From contig RXIC02000011.1 in assembly GCA_003952965.2 (NCBI GenBank), positions 218,885 to 282,884 of the forward strand: DNA of 64,000 nt, given 5' to 3'. The notes below the pieces were generated by a model. The model made no database searches. It saw nothing but the letters and a program-made list of their open reading frames with translations, and was not told the DNA's origin. Both the position numbers and the translations under genes were made by a program. Positions 23,601 to 38,600 of this stretch are shown piece by piece. Origin of the DNA: Morella rubra (taxonomy: Eukaryota; Streptophyta; Magnoliopsida; Fagales; Myricaceae). The stretch's first letter is position 1. Each line of letters opens with the position of its first letter.

Positions 23601-26600
23601 TAAGCAGGAAATTAAATGTGTCACCATTTCAACATTATGGAAATTATAGAACTAATTCTTGGAACCATCCAAATAAGCACAAAGTAGTATAACAATAACA
23701 CAAGAACAGAAAAAGAACTGGAGTTAATATGACATATTAGTAATATAGTATAACAATAACAGAAAGAACAGAAAAAGAACTGGAGACAACATGACATATT
23801 AGGAAAGTACCAGCTTTGTTATAGAAAGCTGAAGACAACTTTTTCAACAGTTATCCCAGGGACTAGTTATATCAGGGACAAGAAAGAAAATAACAAGTAT
23901 AACCCAACAGTCAAACACCGCCATGTTAGGATATCTTGCTAAAATAGTTGAAAGAAAGCAACAGAAATTAAGTGCCCATTATTGAGCAAGAAAACAGTTG
24001 ATGAATCAAACTCACTGCAGCGTGCATAGAAAAGTACCTGGCAATACAGGTGCAGTTTCAGCATATACTGGCTCAGTTGACCTCCCAAACACGTCAGTCA
24101 CAATGCATTCACATTTCAGACATCGGCCGATGTCCTCAAGCCGCACCTTGTAGGAGCAGGAACTTTGTGTAGATAATGCTTCATAGGACTTCCTTTCTCC
24201 CTCTCCCACTTCTGATGAACAGAACCTGCAGTGTCCCTCGTGTCATATATAGAGAACTGGATGCTATTACAAGAGCTACTAAGATGAGATAAGTTTCTAC
24301 GAGACTAGGCAACAAGAGATCAGGATAATAAAAACAAAAACATGACAGTCCGAGAATTCTACTTGAGAGAGAAAGACGTAATTCAGAGAGCTTTCTTTTG
24401 CTCAAGTTCTATTTCCCTTCCTTTATACTAAGCGAAGCGGTTTCTGAAATATAATTGCAACTAAGTGGGAACAATTAGTGAACAAAGTGAGAGTCTGCAA
24501 AGACATTTCAAATATGTTGCAACTACTCAAAAAGGTACTACCATACCATTGGTATCTGACATCTTTCTTGTACTTGCTCCAAACACGTTGTTGAGTCTCA
24601 CTCTTTGGAATTATTTCAACAGCGGTGAGCACCTCACCTTCAACTGCCTTTCCAGTTAGGGCAAGCAACTCCACTTTTGGCAGCTCTGTGGGGCATCGCA
24701 CTATCCAAATTCAAAAAAAAATACAAAACTTCTAGAAGTCCACTATGTAGGACAAGTTAGATTACAGATGCACAGGAATTTTTCTCTTTCTCATAAATCC
24801 GCATCCCAAGTAAGGAATGCAACTCATGCAAGTCCAACCTCCAACAAATGCGGGTGCTATTTAAGAATCAATTGTGATTTAAAGGGCCATTGCTTTGGTA
24901 TGGGCAAACGGAAGCTTGTACCTGGGAGAACAATATCAGTCGGCTCAGACAATCTGAGTTCCCCCACAACTGAATCTGACCGAACAGGGGTATATCTGTG
25001 AGATACATTTGAAAAATTAATTACAATGGGTTTTCAGGACAGATGAAACTTTTGATATGCTAAAAGATGAATCCTAAATTCCAATTGGATCCCATGGGAA
25101 GGATCAGCAGAACATAACACATTTTTGGTTCAACAAACAACTTGTACAGCAGAGAATCGGGATTAGAAGAACCAGAGAAGAGGCATGTCTAACAGGCCTT
25201 TCTTTGATTCTTACAGACTCCAGGTCCGAAGAGGCTGACCAGCTATTGGTGAACACCAATAGCATCGCAATGAAGCTGAACCTAAAAACTATTTTGATAT
25301 GAACATTTATATGCAAGTGGCCACCACAAAAAAGCATATGCAAGATAGAATGTTCAATTTGACAATTGGGAAAAAAAAAAAAAGCACTTATGTTTCAAAT
25401 TATTACAAAGTTCCAATTTTCTCAGATATCCCCGAAGGGACCTCCTTATGACAGTTATCTGAACCCCACTCCCCCACACTTAGTAATTCATATAAGCATG
25501 ATAAATAAACAATTATATTGATTAGAACAAGGTGATCCATCCGGGCTATCATGGTACGCAAAAAGAGTGAGCAATGACACCTAAAAAACCAAAACAGATC
25601 AACCTTGCAACGCAGGGTTGCAAGATCCAACATTGTTGGCGGTTCTAAAAATAGATATGCGGCTAATGATGATTTCAATGATGATCCGCACCAAACTTGC
25701 AACTTGAGATCTATTGTCACTTCTTTTTTTCTTTTTCTTTTTTTGAGATCTGTCACCACTGTTCAACAAGAAAATATTTTTCAAAAATCTGCCAGGGATA
25801 TTAACTTTATGTTCAAAACGGTTTCCTACTGGAAACAAACACAACCAAACCTGTAGCAACTTTTGTGCCAAAGATTGATAGAACATTGATTCTTTTTCGC
25901 TTTTCAAAACCTTGCTAGGGCAAGTTCAACCTGTTATCAATTATTTCGTTGTTCTGAATAAACTTTCTTTTTGCCATCAAATACGATAAGAAAAAGGTAA
26001 TTTGCTATACTTACCCAAACAACAAACGGCAATTATAACCTGAATCAGCAACTTCATAGGTGCTAAAGTTAGCTCCATTGATAAGAATAATAGTGCCGTC
26101 GTTAGTTTCTCTATACCAGCTGTAAAGGCTTGATCCCTCGTACCCACCGGAATATTCACCTTCTCCAGAATAAGTACCGGAAGACAACTCCTTCACCCGA
26201 ACATTAGAAACTACTGGAAGAGCTGCCACATTGTTTATCGAATTTTATCAAATAACATGACTACATAAGTGTTAAGGGACACTAGGGTTTGTGTAGTTTT
26301 TTTTTTTATAAGTAAGATCAATTTATTAAAAGAAATTAAGAGTGAAAACAATACAAAGATTGTACTGAAAACACTTAGAACATTCAGACAAAAAAGCTAA
26401 TAAAATTTGGAAAATCTAGAAAACGACCCCCCCACATTGCAGTAACCCAACGAAAAAGATAGTGCATAACAACACCCTGTAAATGAACCCCCGACGATGC
26501 AAAATCCTCAAAACAACGACTATTGCGTTCCCTCCAAAGACACCACCAAACACAAGATGAAATCATATTTCAAATTGCCGTAGCCAAAGGATCCTTAAAC

Positions 26601-29600
26601 TTACTTCCCTAACATAGCAACACAACAAACACTCTTGCCGGCATTACCCAATGAAGATTCGAAATACGAAAAACATACGCCCAAAGTGACCTTGCCATAG
26701 AACAATGCAATAAAACATGGTCAATGGACTCACTATCCCTCTTACATAAATAGCACCAATCCGTTACATAAACGCCTTGCTTCTGAAGATTATCAATAGT
26801 CAAATTCCGAGCATGCATAGCCTCCCATACAAAAAACGAAACTATAAGAGGTACCTTAGTCCACCAAACCCCACGCCAAGGAAACAACTGTGACGTACCA
26901 CCATAAATAGAGTAAAAATCTTTAACAGGAAAAATGCCATCCTTAGCTCCCATCCAAACCAACTTGTCTTCACTATCTCGACGAATATCCCAAACCAAAG
27001 AAAGAGTATCATTCGACAAATAATCTGCCACCATCCCATTCTTACACCGAGCCATAGAGAACACAACCAAAAACAAACAACGAAGAAGAATATCGCCACA
27101 CCAAACATCATGCCAAAACTGCACCCCACACCCATTACCCACCACAAGCCAAGTATGAGTAACAAAGGAATCCCAAGCCTTATGAATATGCTTCCATAAA
27201 CTCACCCCACAAGAACCTTGTAAAGGCAAAGAGATCCAATCTCCCACCATTATGCTAAACTTCGCTACAATAATAACTCTCCATAAACTATCCCTCTCAG
27301 TGGCAAAATATCATAACCATTTCCCTAACAAAGCTTTGTTAAACATTAACAATCTCTGAAGACCCAACCCCCTTGGGTGAAGAGGAGAACAAACATTTTC
27401 CCATTTCAAAAGATGAAATTTGTGACCCTCCAAATCGCTACCCCATAAAAAATCCATTTGCAATTTCTCAATTCTAGAAGCCACAAAGGATGGAATGGGA
27501 AAAAGAGATAAAATGTAGGTAGGTAAACTAGAGAGGGTTGATTTAATCAATGTCAACCTTCCACCCTTAGAAAGATACATTATCTTCCATCCAACCAACC
27601 TCCTAGCCATCTTTTCTAAATATCATCCAAATATGCACACTCTTAGATCTAGCTCCCAAAGGAAGACCCAAATAAGTAATAGGCAATGCAGAAATTCTAC
27701 GCCCCATAATCGACTCCAATTCTTGCACATTACTAACATTGCCAATTAGAATCACCTCCGACTTGGAGAGATAAACTTTCAATCCCATAAATGCCTCAAA
27801 ACACAATAATAAACACCGAAGACGTCTAAACTGCTCCACATCCGCCCTACACATGACAAGAGTGTCATCAACAAATAATAAATGGGAAACACCAATACCT
27901 TCACCACTAACACCACCCACCTTAAACCTAGAGATCATCCCATTTGAAACTAACTTCTCCATCATGTGTGAAAAGGCTTCCATGACAATGACAAATAAAA
28001 GAGGAGAGAGGGGATCACCTTGTCGTATGCCACGAGTACTATTGAAAAACCCCTCGGGCGATCCATTAACAAGCACCGAAAATTTCACTGACGAGATGCA
28101 AAATTGTATCCACCGACACCACTTTGCACCAAACCCACAACACCTCAACATATACAGCAAGAACTATCAATTTAGATGGTCATAAGCTTTCTAGATGTCC
28201 AACTTACACAACATACCCAGTTCATTCGACCTCAACCGAGAATCAAGGCATTCATTCGCGATCACCACTGAGTCCAAAATCTGTCATTCCCTCATAAAAG
28301 CATTTGGAGAGGAGGACATAATCTTATGTAGAACAAGTTTCAGCCGATTGGCCAACACCTTTGCTAAAATTTTGTAAACTCCCACCAAACAAATTGGGCG
28401 GAAATCTTTCAACTCAACTGCTCCCTGCTTCTTAGGTATTAGAACAATAAAAGACGAATTCATACTGTACTGCGGACAAACTTGCCACACCTAGCAAGCT
28501 CATTGAACACGGAGAGCACATCCTCCTTAATCACATCCCAACAAGACTGATAAAAAGCCATGGACAAGCCATCCGGACCCGTTGCTTTATCCCCATTTAG
28601 ACCACATACCATCTCATACACCTCTTCCTCCTCAAAGAGCCTTTCCAGACATTCAGCCTCCTCCCCATAAATAGTTTCAAACTCCAAATCATCCAACATA
28701 GGGCGCCATGAGTAAGGTCCTTCATATACGGAAGAGTAAAAGTGAACAATCTGGTCTGAAATATCCTTTGGATCATCCAACTCTATACCCTCAACCACCA
28801 AATGAGAGATGGAATTGAATCTCCTATTCAAATTAGCAACTCGATGAAAAAATTTGGTACATATATCCCCCTCCTTAAGCCACAGAGCTCAATATTTCTG
28901 CCTCCAACTTACTTCTTCCTAGTCAATCAGACAATCTAACCCTATTAATCACTAGCTTCCTCTCCAAACCCGCCTCATCTAGATCCCCTTCCTCATCCAA
29001 CCCTTCCAACATTGACAACTCTCTAAACAAACCCATCTTTCGAACACTAATAATACCAAAAACTTCCTTATTCCAAACTTTAAGATTACACTTCAAAGCC
29101 TTCAATTTCAAATTACGCACAAAACTAGGAGACCCCGAAAACTCATAACTACTCCACCAACCCGTGATGCGCTCCGCAAAACCCTCCTCCTTCAATAACA
29201 TATTTTTGAAGTGGAAAGGCTTTTTCCCACCACCAAAAGTACCACTTTCCAAAATAATAGGGAAGTGATCAGAATACAAACAAGGCAATCGACGCTATAT
29301 AACCTCCAAATACAACATCTCCCAATCCATACTAAGAAGGAACTGATCAATCCTAAACCAGATTGCGCAGCACAACCATTAGACCAAGTATAAGAGCCTC
29401 TAGACAACGGAATATCCAACAACCCACAATCTGAAATAAAATCAGCAAAATCATCCATAACTCTACCAAAGCCCACATTTTTTGTCCTCTCACAAGGAAA
29501 ACGAGTAGCGTTAAAATCTCCACCTATGCACCACAGGATACTCCACCACAAGAACACTCCCGTCACCTCATCCCACAAAAGTCTCCTACTAGAATCATCA

Positions 29601-32600
29601 TTAGGACTGTAAATCCCTGAAAAAGCCCACTAAATCCTATCCTCCACATTTTTGAAACTAACCGAAATGAGTACCAGCCCACACAAAAATCCACCGCCTC
29701 TAAGACACGAGAATCTCACAAAATAATGATATCACCTGAAGCACCATCAACCGGGACACTACACCTCACATGAGGACCCCCCCAAATAAAGCCCGCACCG
29801 CTACTCTCGAAAGCACCTCAATCTTAGTCTCCTAAAAACATACTAAATCAGGTTTCCAACCCTAAAACAAATTTCCAATCCTACTACACTTAGCCCATTA
29901 AGACCCCTTATGTTCCAATTGAATATTTTTGGCTTCATTAACAACCTAAAAGAGCCCTCCCACCTTTCCTATTGTGCCTAGACGAAACATCCCCTCCATC
30001 ATAATTAATACTAGACTTCAAGCCCTTCAATTCCCTCATCATCTTTCCTCCCAATTGATTAGGTGTGATATTACCCACTGAACCCCTATCCCTTTCCAAG
30101 GCTACAAACAAATCCAGCAACCCACTCTCATAACCCTCACATGAAACCCCCACAATATGGCTAAAGGAAGACACCATTGCAGCACCCAATCTAAGGGTTC
30201 TCCCCTCCCAAAATCCGGATACCTTATCTGCAAAGGTTCCCAAATAAATTTGTCACTGCCACTACCCACCCTTAAAAACTCCCCTCCCTGCTCACAACCC
30301 TTGACGGACAAATCCTCCTCCACTAGACTGTCATAAAGACGTTCTTCCAACTGAATACTCCCATATTCTACCACCACCCCATCATCACAAACCCCAAACT
30401 AGGGTTTGTGTAATTATGAAAAGGATTTGGGAGGTTCATTGTTTTTTATATTTTCCTTATACTCCACTGGTGTATTGCCCTATTTATATATTGAATGTGT
30501 TAGGAGAAAGGTCAACTCTTTCTTCTCTCTTTCCTGTGGAATCCTAGTTTCTATAACATGGTATCAGAGCATTAGGGTTTTGCATATTTTTTGCCACATC
30601 ATTCTATATGAATGCTTTGGCATGACAAGGGCCAAAAGCCAGCCAATATGGAGCACATGAATTATGTAGGACCAACTATTTAACGGCTCAAGAAAAGGAG
30701 GTATTGCTTGGGCCAAAATCAGCTATCTTGGATGCAAACAACCACTTGAGCTTATCACTTGCTTAGAAATAAAGCAGAATCTATATGTACTGCAGAAAAT
30801 TTAAGAGTCTTCCAATTACGTCATCAGAAATATACTGATATAAATACCTACACAAGAGCACCTCTGCGCTAGGTCCTCAAGTTAGCCACTAACGGGAAAC
30901 AGATTTCTAATTCTACACTACAGACAACGAAATAGAGCTATACCTGGGGCCACTGGAGAGCTGGAGACTGCGACCAATGGCTTCCCGCATTTGCCATCTT
31001 CACGTGTGGGGAGCCAATACAAGGCCATGAAAGCCCCGACATCTTCCAGTGATGGTACATAAGTTCTGCCATCATTCACTAACATTCAGTGTAATGATGC
31101 AGACACGAATTCCTGAAATCTTGGAATATAACAAAATGCAGTACTTACAGTGTTTTCCCACTTATAACAGCATCTTCACAAGCATTAGATGGATCACATA
31201 ATGCAGATCCGTGCAGCTGATTCTTTGTTCTGTACCAAATATATTGTCCAACACCTTCTTGACCACCAAAATATGTTTTCACTGGGATTACCTCCTCATT
31301 CTCAACGCAATCAGGGATTTCCAGGCTCACTCCAATAGGATCCGCTGTTGAAAACAAAAACAAAAAATATCCAAATTTAGACATGGTATAGAGGATAGCC
31401 CACTAACATCAGTGCACCACAAGTTGTGCACAATGTATCATAGTAAAAAAGACAACAAATATTAATCAAAGAAAAAACACTAGTCAAACATCTATTTGTT
31501 CTCCACTAAATAAACCTACAGCCTCTGTTTCGTTTTTTTCTACAGAGGCTGCAATTTTTACATGAATCACTATCAATAAACAAAAAGATTATAGAAAACA
31601 TTATAACCGAAGGACCTGAATTACTTGGAACATTACATGGAATTTTCAAGAACAGATGTTCAACTAACCCGGAGCAATTATGTCTGATAATATGCTCCTA
31701 GGACTCCCTTTCATTCCATCTTGGCGCACGGCAGTGTAAACAAGTTCAACGCATCTCCCCACATCCTGAAGAGCCAAATCCAGAAAATCTAACAGAAAAA
31801 CATTGTAAGCTATTGATATTATTAGCCAAATGGGCAAGTGAGAAGACTCATCTCATAATTCATAACACGCACCGAAAGTACTTATTTTCTCCCGCATGCC
31901 ATTACTTTTCACCCTAAACCATTCATGGAAACATTCTCCTCTCTCCCTGAATCAATAGACAATGAAATTCATTTCAGATTCAGTTCCAACAGAGAGGCTA
32001 GAGGTTCCAGCCTTATCAAAATGTAAAAGGTGGTGAATCAAATGTCTCACCCTCCACTATAAGATGCAATAAAGCTCACACGTTGTCCTTCTATCATTGA
32101 TCCAAGAAACTCTAAAGACTGACAAGTAGGAGGGCCTGCATTACATAACAAAATCCACAATAATTTTTATTTAGGTATATGCTCCTGCAAAAATAATTGG
32201 CCTATCACAATTAAACTTCTGAACTTAAGAGACTAGATTCCTACTGAATGACTGTAACACGTAGTAATAAATAGATTCCACAGTTTGTGAGAATAAGCTG
32301 GTTCATAACATAGTTCAGAAGAGGAGATTGAATTTGTACCAGGAATAATAGGTCCAATTTGTTCAGAAAGAACAATAGGACCACGGGCCCAGTCATTTCT
32401 GACAGGCTCACATGAAACGGAAATAAAGAAGCCAATGTCATCAATGGTGAGCATGTATGATGCAGTATTTGCACCCCTAATTTCAATTTGCGCGCCATCT
32501 AAACTGGTCTGCATGTACAAAACATTTAACGAAAAAAAGGATATCAATTAATTGATGACACCAAACTTTTTGAGCAACCATGACTTTCTGGTGCTTGAAC

Positions 32601-35600
32601 GGCTCTGCAAGTTGTTGATAAAATAATATTTAAGAGTACAAAAATACCATGAACCAGCGGAAAACTGAATCTCCCTCTTCACCACCCCAATATTTTTTCT
32701 CTGCACTTAGCGTGGTTCCTTCAATAGCATTCCCGACTAGTTGTAGAGAGAGCAACCTCGGGGTTCCTAATCATCAAGTAGCACTCAGCATAATAACCAA
32801 ATCTTAAGCAACTAACATAAACAACAATCACATATGAGGATTTATACATAAGAACTAATTCAAGTGTGTCCCACATTTTACACATTGTACTAGTACTAAC
32901 ATTCATTTGCGGACCAGCACATTACGAATATATTCATTGAGGTGACAGGCCAATATGCAAACATTAGCCAGAGCAAAATCAATGCCAGGAAATGTCATCC
33001 CAAACACTGAACAAAAAATGGTATCAGCCACAGCAAATTTTCACATAGAATCTACCAAAATGTTGACTCTTTAAAAATTTTCAAGTGCAGATTTGAGATA
33101 CAACATCCCATGGGTATTTTAAAAACTTTTCTCATCTCACAAGTTTCCAGAACATTGTACATGATTTATGCAACATTTTTCCTCTGCTTCTCATTGAGCA
33201 TTATGAAATTTCAAACACTGACAATAAATATCTTTCAATAAATTCATTCGAACACCTCTGTGCATCACTTCAATGCCATTTTGGCAATTGCAAATATAAT
33301 TTTCAGACCCAAAGAGGATGAATTACCAGGGCGAACACGTTCCTGCCCCATACAAGTTCTTGGCTCCCCTACAATCCCATCATCACGTATAGGACTGCAT
33401 TGGAAGGAAATGAATTTACCAATCGCATCCTTTGTAATACGATACTGAAGAAGTCCTGAAACCTCGGGTACTAGAGAACCGGAGTCAGTTTCAACCTGCC
33501 GATTCCAGAGAACATTTAAATCAATATATGCATAAATAACTGAATGTGAGTCGTAATTTTGTGCGGTATGCATAATGAGAAATAAACTTTAACTTGCCAA
33601 ACTCTTGGATGAAACAAGATGTTAGTAGATCTCCTGACATGTTAGTTTTTAACTTGCCCAGAACTGGAGAACACATAACTTTTAAGTCCTATCTAACCAT
33701 ATCGAGCATTAGATGCTTGTAAAAAATATGACAACATTTCCTAATACATTTAATCAATATGAAAATAGTAGACAAAAATATGTACAGAAGATGGATGATT
33801 CAGAAAAAGTAATAGCTATTTATAAAAGTAGTAAAGATCAAAAGAATGAGGAAAACAAAACAAACAAACAAAAAGAGAAAGAAGCAAAAATTTCATAATT
33901 TTCTAGGCTTTGGAGCAGAATTTGATTGCAGTTATAAAATGAATCCTGCAAATGGAAGAGTGACGAGATGGAAATTCTAATGACAGCAATCATCGTTTAC
34001 ATATGTGGAAGCCAGGCACCTAAACCTACATAACACCACTCATTGGAAAAGTCAAGAGCTCATAAATTACACCATGTTGCTATAGGGTGTATACCTCATG
34101 CATATACCAATTGTAGATGCTTTTCCCCTCATGGCCCCCAATGTAGCCATATGATGCTGTCAATATTCCATCTTCAGCGTAATCACCAGTAATAGATAAG
34201 AAATTCAAGCTTGGGGGAAGAGCTGAAAAATATGAAGTAGTGACAAATATTGCATTAAAAATTAAGGGTTTAAGCATAATGGTGCTGCAAATCAAGATAC
34301 TTGTTCATTAGAAAACGTATTGCTAGAAAAAGAAAGAGGTTTTCTCACTCTCAACAGCTCTATCTGATATAGCAAATGCTGGTTCACCGGATTCACCATC
34401 TGTAGTCATAGGAGTATATTTGGCAACAATGTGATACCCAACAGCTCCTAAAGGTATGCGGAATGCCTAAAAAAAGACCAAAGCTTAACTAAGACTCCCC
34501 TCCAGATATAAAAGCAAAAAAACAATGCCTGCAGTTGAGGACGATTGCATAGTCATGCTTAGTGAAAAGTAAACATCACCTACCTTAGCAATCTTGGAAG
34601 TGCTCAACACTTCCAGATCTTTGTCATCATCCAGTACTGATGATCGTTTTTTAAACCACTGTACTCTGCTGGAACCCTCACTTCCTCCAGTAACAATACC
34701 AGTTACTGTGATCTTGCTGTTCTCTCTAAATTCACCAATTATCTTCACATTCGTTACTTTTGGTGGTGCTGGAGTTTTGACAATGATATGCATCATAAGA
34801 AGAGAGTTAACAACAGCATGCACCATAGACAATAAAAGCAATAGATCTGCGTTTTTAAGTAGGAACACCATGCAAAAACATAAAAGCAGAGGGAAACAAA
34901 AGCATCGTCACTGATACATAAACAAGAGCATACCAGAAGAAACAGGATACAAAAAGATTTATTGAGATAATCATTAACACAGTAGCTTCAGCATAACCGA
35001 GCAAATTATCAAACCAACTTGACCAGAGTATCAAGTGCAACAATATCTGCAGACCTCTATACGTGCAGCTCAACAAACAGATGAGTGGAAGATACCAGGA
35101 AAGACAAACGTGCAACAATGGCACAGAAGAAACACAGATTTCTTTTCTCTGCTAAGCAAAAGATGTAAGCAAAGCAAAGCTACTCTAAGAACTTTAACTT
35201 AAAGGAAAGTGGCTCAAAATGGAATCAAAAGACAGTGGGAAATAGGGTCTCATCCCACTAAAACTGCTAGAATGTATGCCATAAAAAAATTTAATTTTAT
35301 CATAACCCTATAAATTAATTTCACATGCATATATTTTTTACTAGTGTTTAAAGGCAACATGACGTGTTACATGAAATAATACCTGGGCAACATTATAAAA
35401 AATTATTGTAAATTGATTTATGAATTGAATGTAGGGAATAATGATTTACCCGTTGCTCATACACCCAAAATTTTCCTAGACATAGTAAGATAGCAAAGCC
35501 TACACTTGCTATGCTTTTATATAATAGAATGCTAACTCTGTCACTGATGTAGGAATCTCAAGTAAAAGTTGGTGTAACGCAAGTTGTGCATGCTCTGAAA

Positions 35601-38600
35601 CACGCGTTCATGCTCTGAATAAGGTCCGATGAAACACAAATTATAAAATCATTACCAGTTGAAAGGTTGTTCAATCAAAAATCACCTATTGTCATTAGAC
35701 CTAAGCGTTTGTGTTTATCTATTACGCACACAAGCTTGAACAACATAAATCCTTGATAGTGAAAGCCCAAGTATTAAGGGAACTCAAGAGGTAGAGTGAA
35801 TCAAGTTTTAAAAATTTTAAAGAATAAAACCCAAATTTATGTTTGCATAAACAAAAGGATGCTAATGATGTAAATCAATGCAACACTAGAGTTCAAGTTA
35901 GAACTTGAAATATGAAATAAGATCACAATGTAATATGCAAATGCTATAAAAAATAAAAGAGAAGGGTTAGAGAAACAAACACAAGATTTTTAGGTAATTT
36001 GGCAACCTTGTCTACATTCATCCCTCAAGCTTCTTCACAAGCTTGAGAATTACTCCACTAACTCCCTTAAACTCAAGACATAATCTTTACAACCAAACTT
36101 CAAGTACAAGCTCAAGATATATTCTTTCCAGGCTTCTCCCTTTGGTGAAAAGCCTTTACCAAAGCGTCAAATCAAAACTTGAGACATACCCACTCTAAAC
36201 TTATTCTTTTGATAAACAAACCTCACCAAAAGCTTAAGATATACAATCAAGTGGTCAAACCACTACATTAGGATTTATATATTCTGGTTCTTCCGCATCT
36301 CATTTTTTTCAACTCTCTTTCAACCACTCCCAAATCTTTCCAATTTTGATTTTTTGGCCCCTAAATCGATTGAACACTTCCTTTCGTTCCTAAAAACAAG
36401 ATTCGATAATTGATTTTCTTCAAAATCAATCCGGATACACATTTTCACCAATTTCGTCCCTTCAAAACCCTAACTTTCAAATTCCTCCAATTTAATCCAA
36501 AGTTCATCATGCCCATGACCAAGCCTCTTGCTATGAAAGGGAAGGGGATTGTCAAAACCTTGAGGAAGAGGAACGAACCATCTCAAGGTGAGAATGCCAC
36601 CAATTTTAGAAATGAAGAATATAGTGCAAAGTTTTTTAATGATTTCTCGCATAGAATGGTAGTGAGGAGTAGAAATATTGATATTGACGATTTGAGAGAG
36701 TTTGGGATGGAGGAATTATTTGGAGCTCAAAATGGGGGAATTTTTTTAATATTGGCAATACGGAATACCCTAAGTACATACAAATGCTTTTTTAGCAACA
36801 TGTCAATCTCCAATGATAATTGACTGACCATTAGGACTAAGGTGGGTAGAACAAGATAGAAACTGAATGAATTGATGCATGGATTTTGGAGATTACATGC
36901 ATCGGGGAGCACTCATACGAAACAAAGACTTGGCCAGTCTGTGTGAATTTTCAAAGCGCTAAGGCTGTGAAATTTCTGTTAAGGAGTAATGAGGAAGATG
37001 AAATACCAAGGAAAATCCATGCTAAACAACTTGGTATCCTCTCTAGACTCCACCTCATTTGCACATACAAGCCGCATGCATATGATGGATGCACATGAGC
37101 ATAAAAAGAACCTCCCATTTGGTTTGTTTTCCACTGAGATTTTCACCGCTTTTAGAGTTGGTTTGGATATAAGGGGAATGATACCTTAACTCAACTTGAT
37201 ACCTTTAACCTGAAAACCTTGAATAAAATGGTATAGGAGTAATGCGAGGGGTATTGAGTGGCAACGACGACGAGGACTGTGAGGATGAGGGTGAGGCAAC
37301 TGTTCCTCCTCCTACTTGAGCTACTTCGACTAATCCTCCTCTACTTATGGAGATCCTTTCAACCACCACCCACGACCAGGCATCTACCTCATCTTTCAGG
37401 GATTGGTAGCACACTATTGAGGCTTGCCTCAATGGGTTCCAATTGGATGTATGCCAGCCGAGAGACGGGTAGAGACACTACCTTGAGACACTCCAAGAGA
37501 AGTATAGGAGGTCTTTTGATGAGCTTCACGCTGTTCCAGCCTTCACGCCATTTTCCGCCTCCTCAATGAACCTTTTAATTGTATCTCATTTTCTGTTTTG
37601 ATCTGTTTTTGTGCCTCGTATTTGGCACTTTATATTTTGCATTGTATTTAGCTTTTGATGAGTGTTTACTCTTGGTGATTACAAAATGGGAGAAATATGG
37701 ATTGATTGTTTATGTGTGAAGTACCCCTTTGATGGTTTTATTGATGTATCTTTTGTTATTAATTTTTTTTCTTTGATGGTTTTATGTGATGTATCTTTTG
37801 TTATTAATGAACCTTGAATCTTGAACCTTTGAATTTTCAATTGGTATCAATTGGTATTTTCTGCATGGAGTTGGTATTTGACTTTTTATGCATTGCATAA
37901 ATTTCAATTTTGATTCTTGAATCTCGTATCTCGAGCTAATCAATTTCCTTTGAGCATGTCAAATTTAACATCCTCCCATCAAATTACCAGTGAAGGCAGA
38001 ACTTCAATTTCTTTTTATAGAGAGAGAACCCAAGGGTGAAAAGAAAAGCAAGAACCAAGAGAGTAAGAAGGATAGTGGCAAGAAATCAGTTCCTAAGGTG
38101 GAACTCATTGCTTAGAGTGCAGTCAGCGGATAAATAATGGATTTGAAATGAGACCTTCACATTTGTAAATATGATTGTTGCTGTAAGCATTCCGTATCCA
38201 TTGTTAATATGATCCTCACTGGAAGATGAGTTAATTCATTTACAGAAACAAGAAGTACATAACCATAGGGCAGCTATAGTAGAGTAGTAGAGAATAGCGG
38301 AACTACCTAGTAGATCGATCATTCTGGTAGAGGTAATGCCTATAACTCATTCTTTTACTCTAGTACCTAGAACATGGGATGCTGTCCAAGATCTCTTAAT
38401 TCTAGCACCACATAAGATCTCTTAATTCTTTTAGTCCATAATAGCATCCTTGGCTTAAAAGAACAATGTTACAAGTTTTGGATTTAAGCATCACTAAATC
38501 GAAAGAACAATTTCACCCCCAAAAGAACTAGAATCCATCCTATTCAGGACAAACTTAGGCCACTGGAACCACTTGAAGAACGGCCGATGATATTGGTCAT

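Noticed and set aside
26609-28831. Separate host genes with endonuclease or reverse-transcriptase-like domains
   Set aside because: All lie between the two copies of one 15-bp target duplication and follow the order of one LINE ORF2.
35900-36250. A specific named LTR family in the AIR9 intron
   Set aside because: The sequence looks like dispersed plant repeat DNA, but no TG...CA ends, primer site or target duplication could be fixed.
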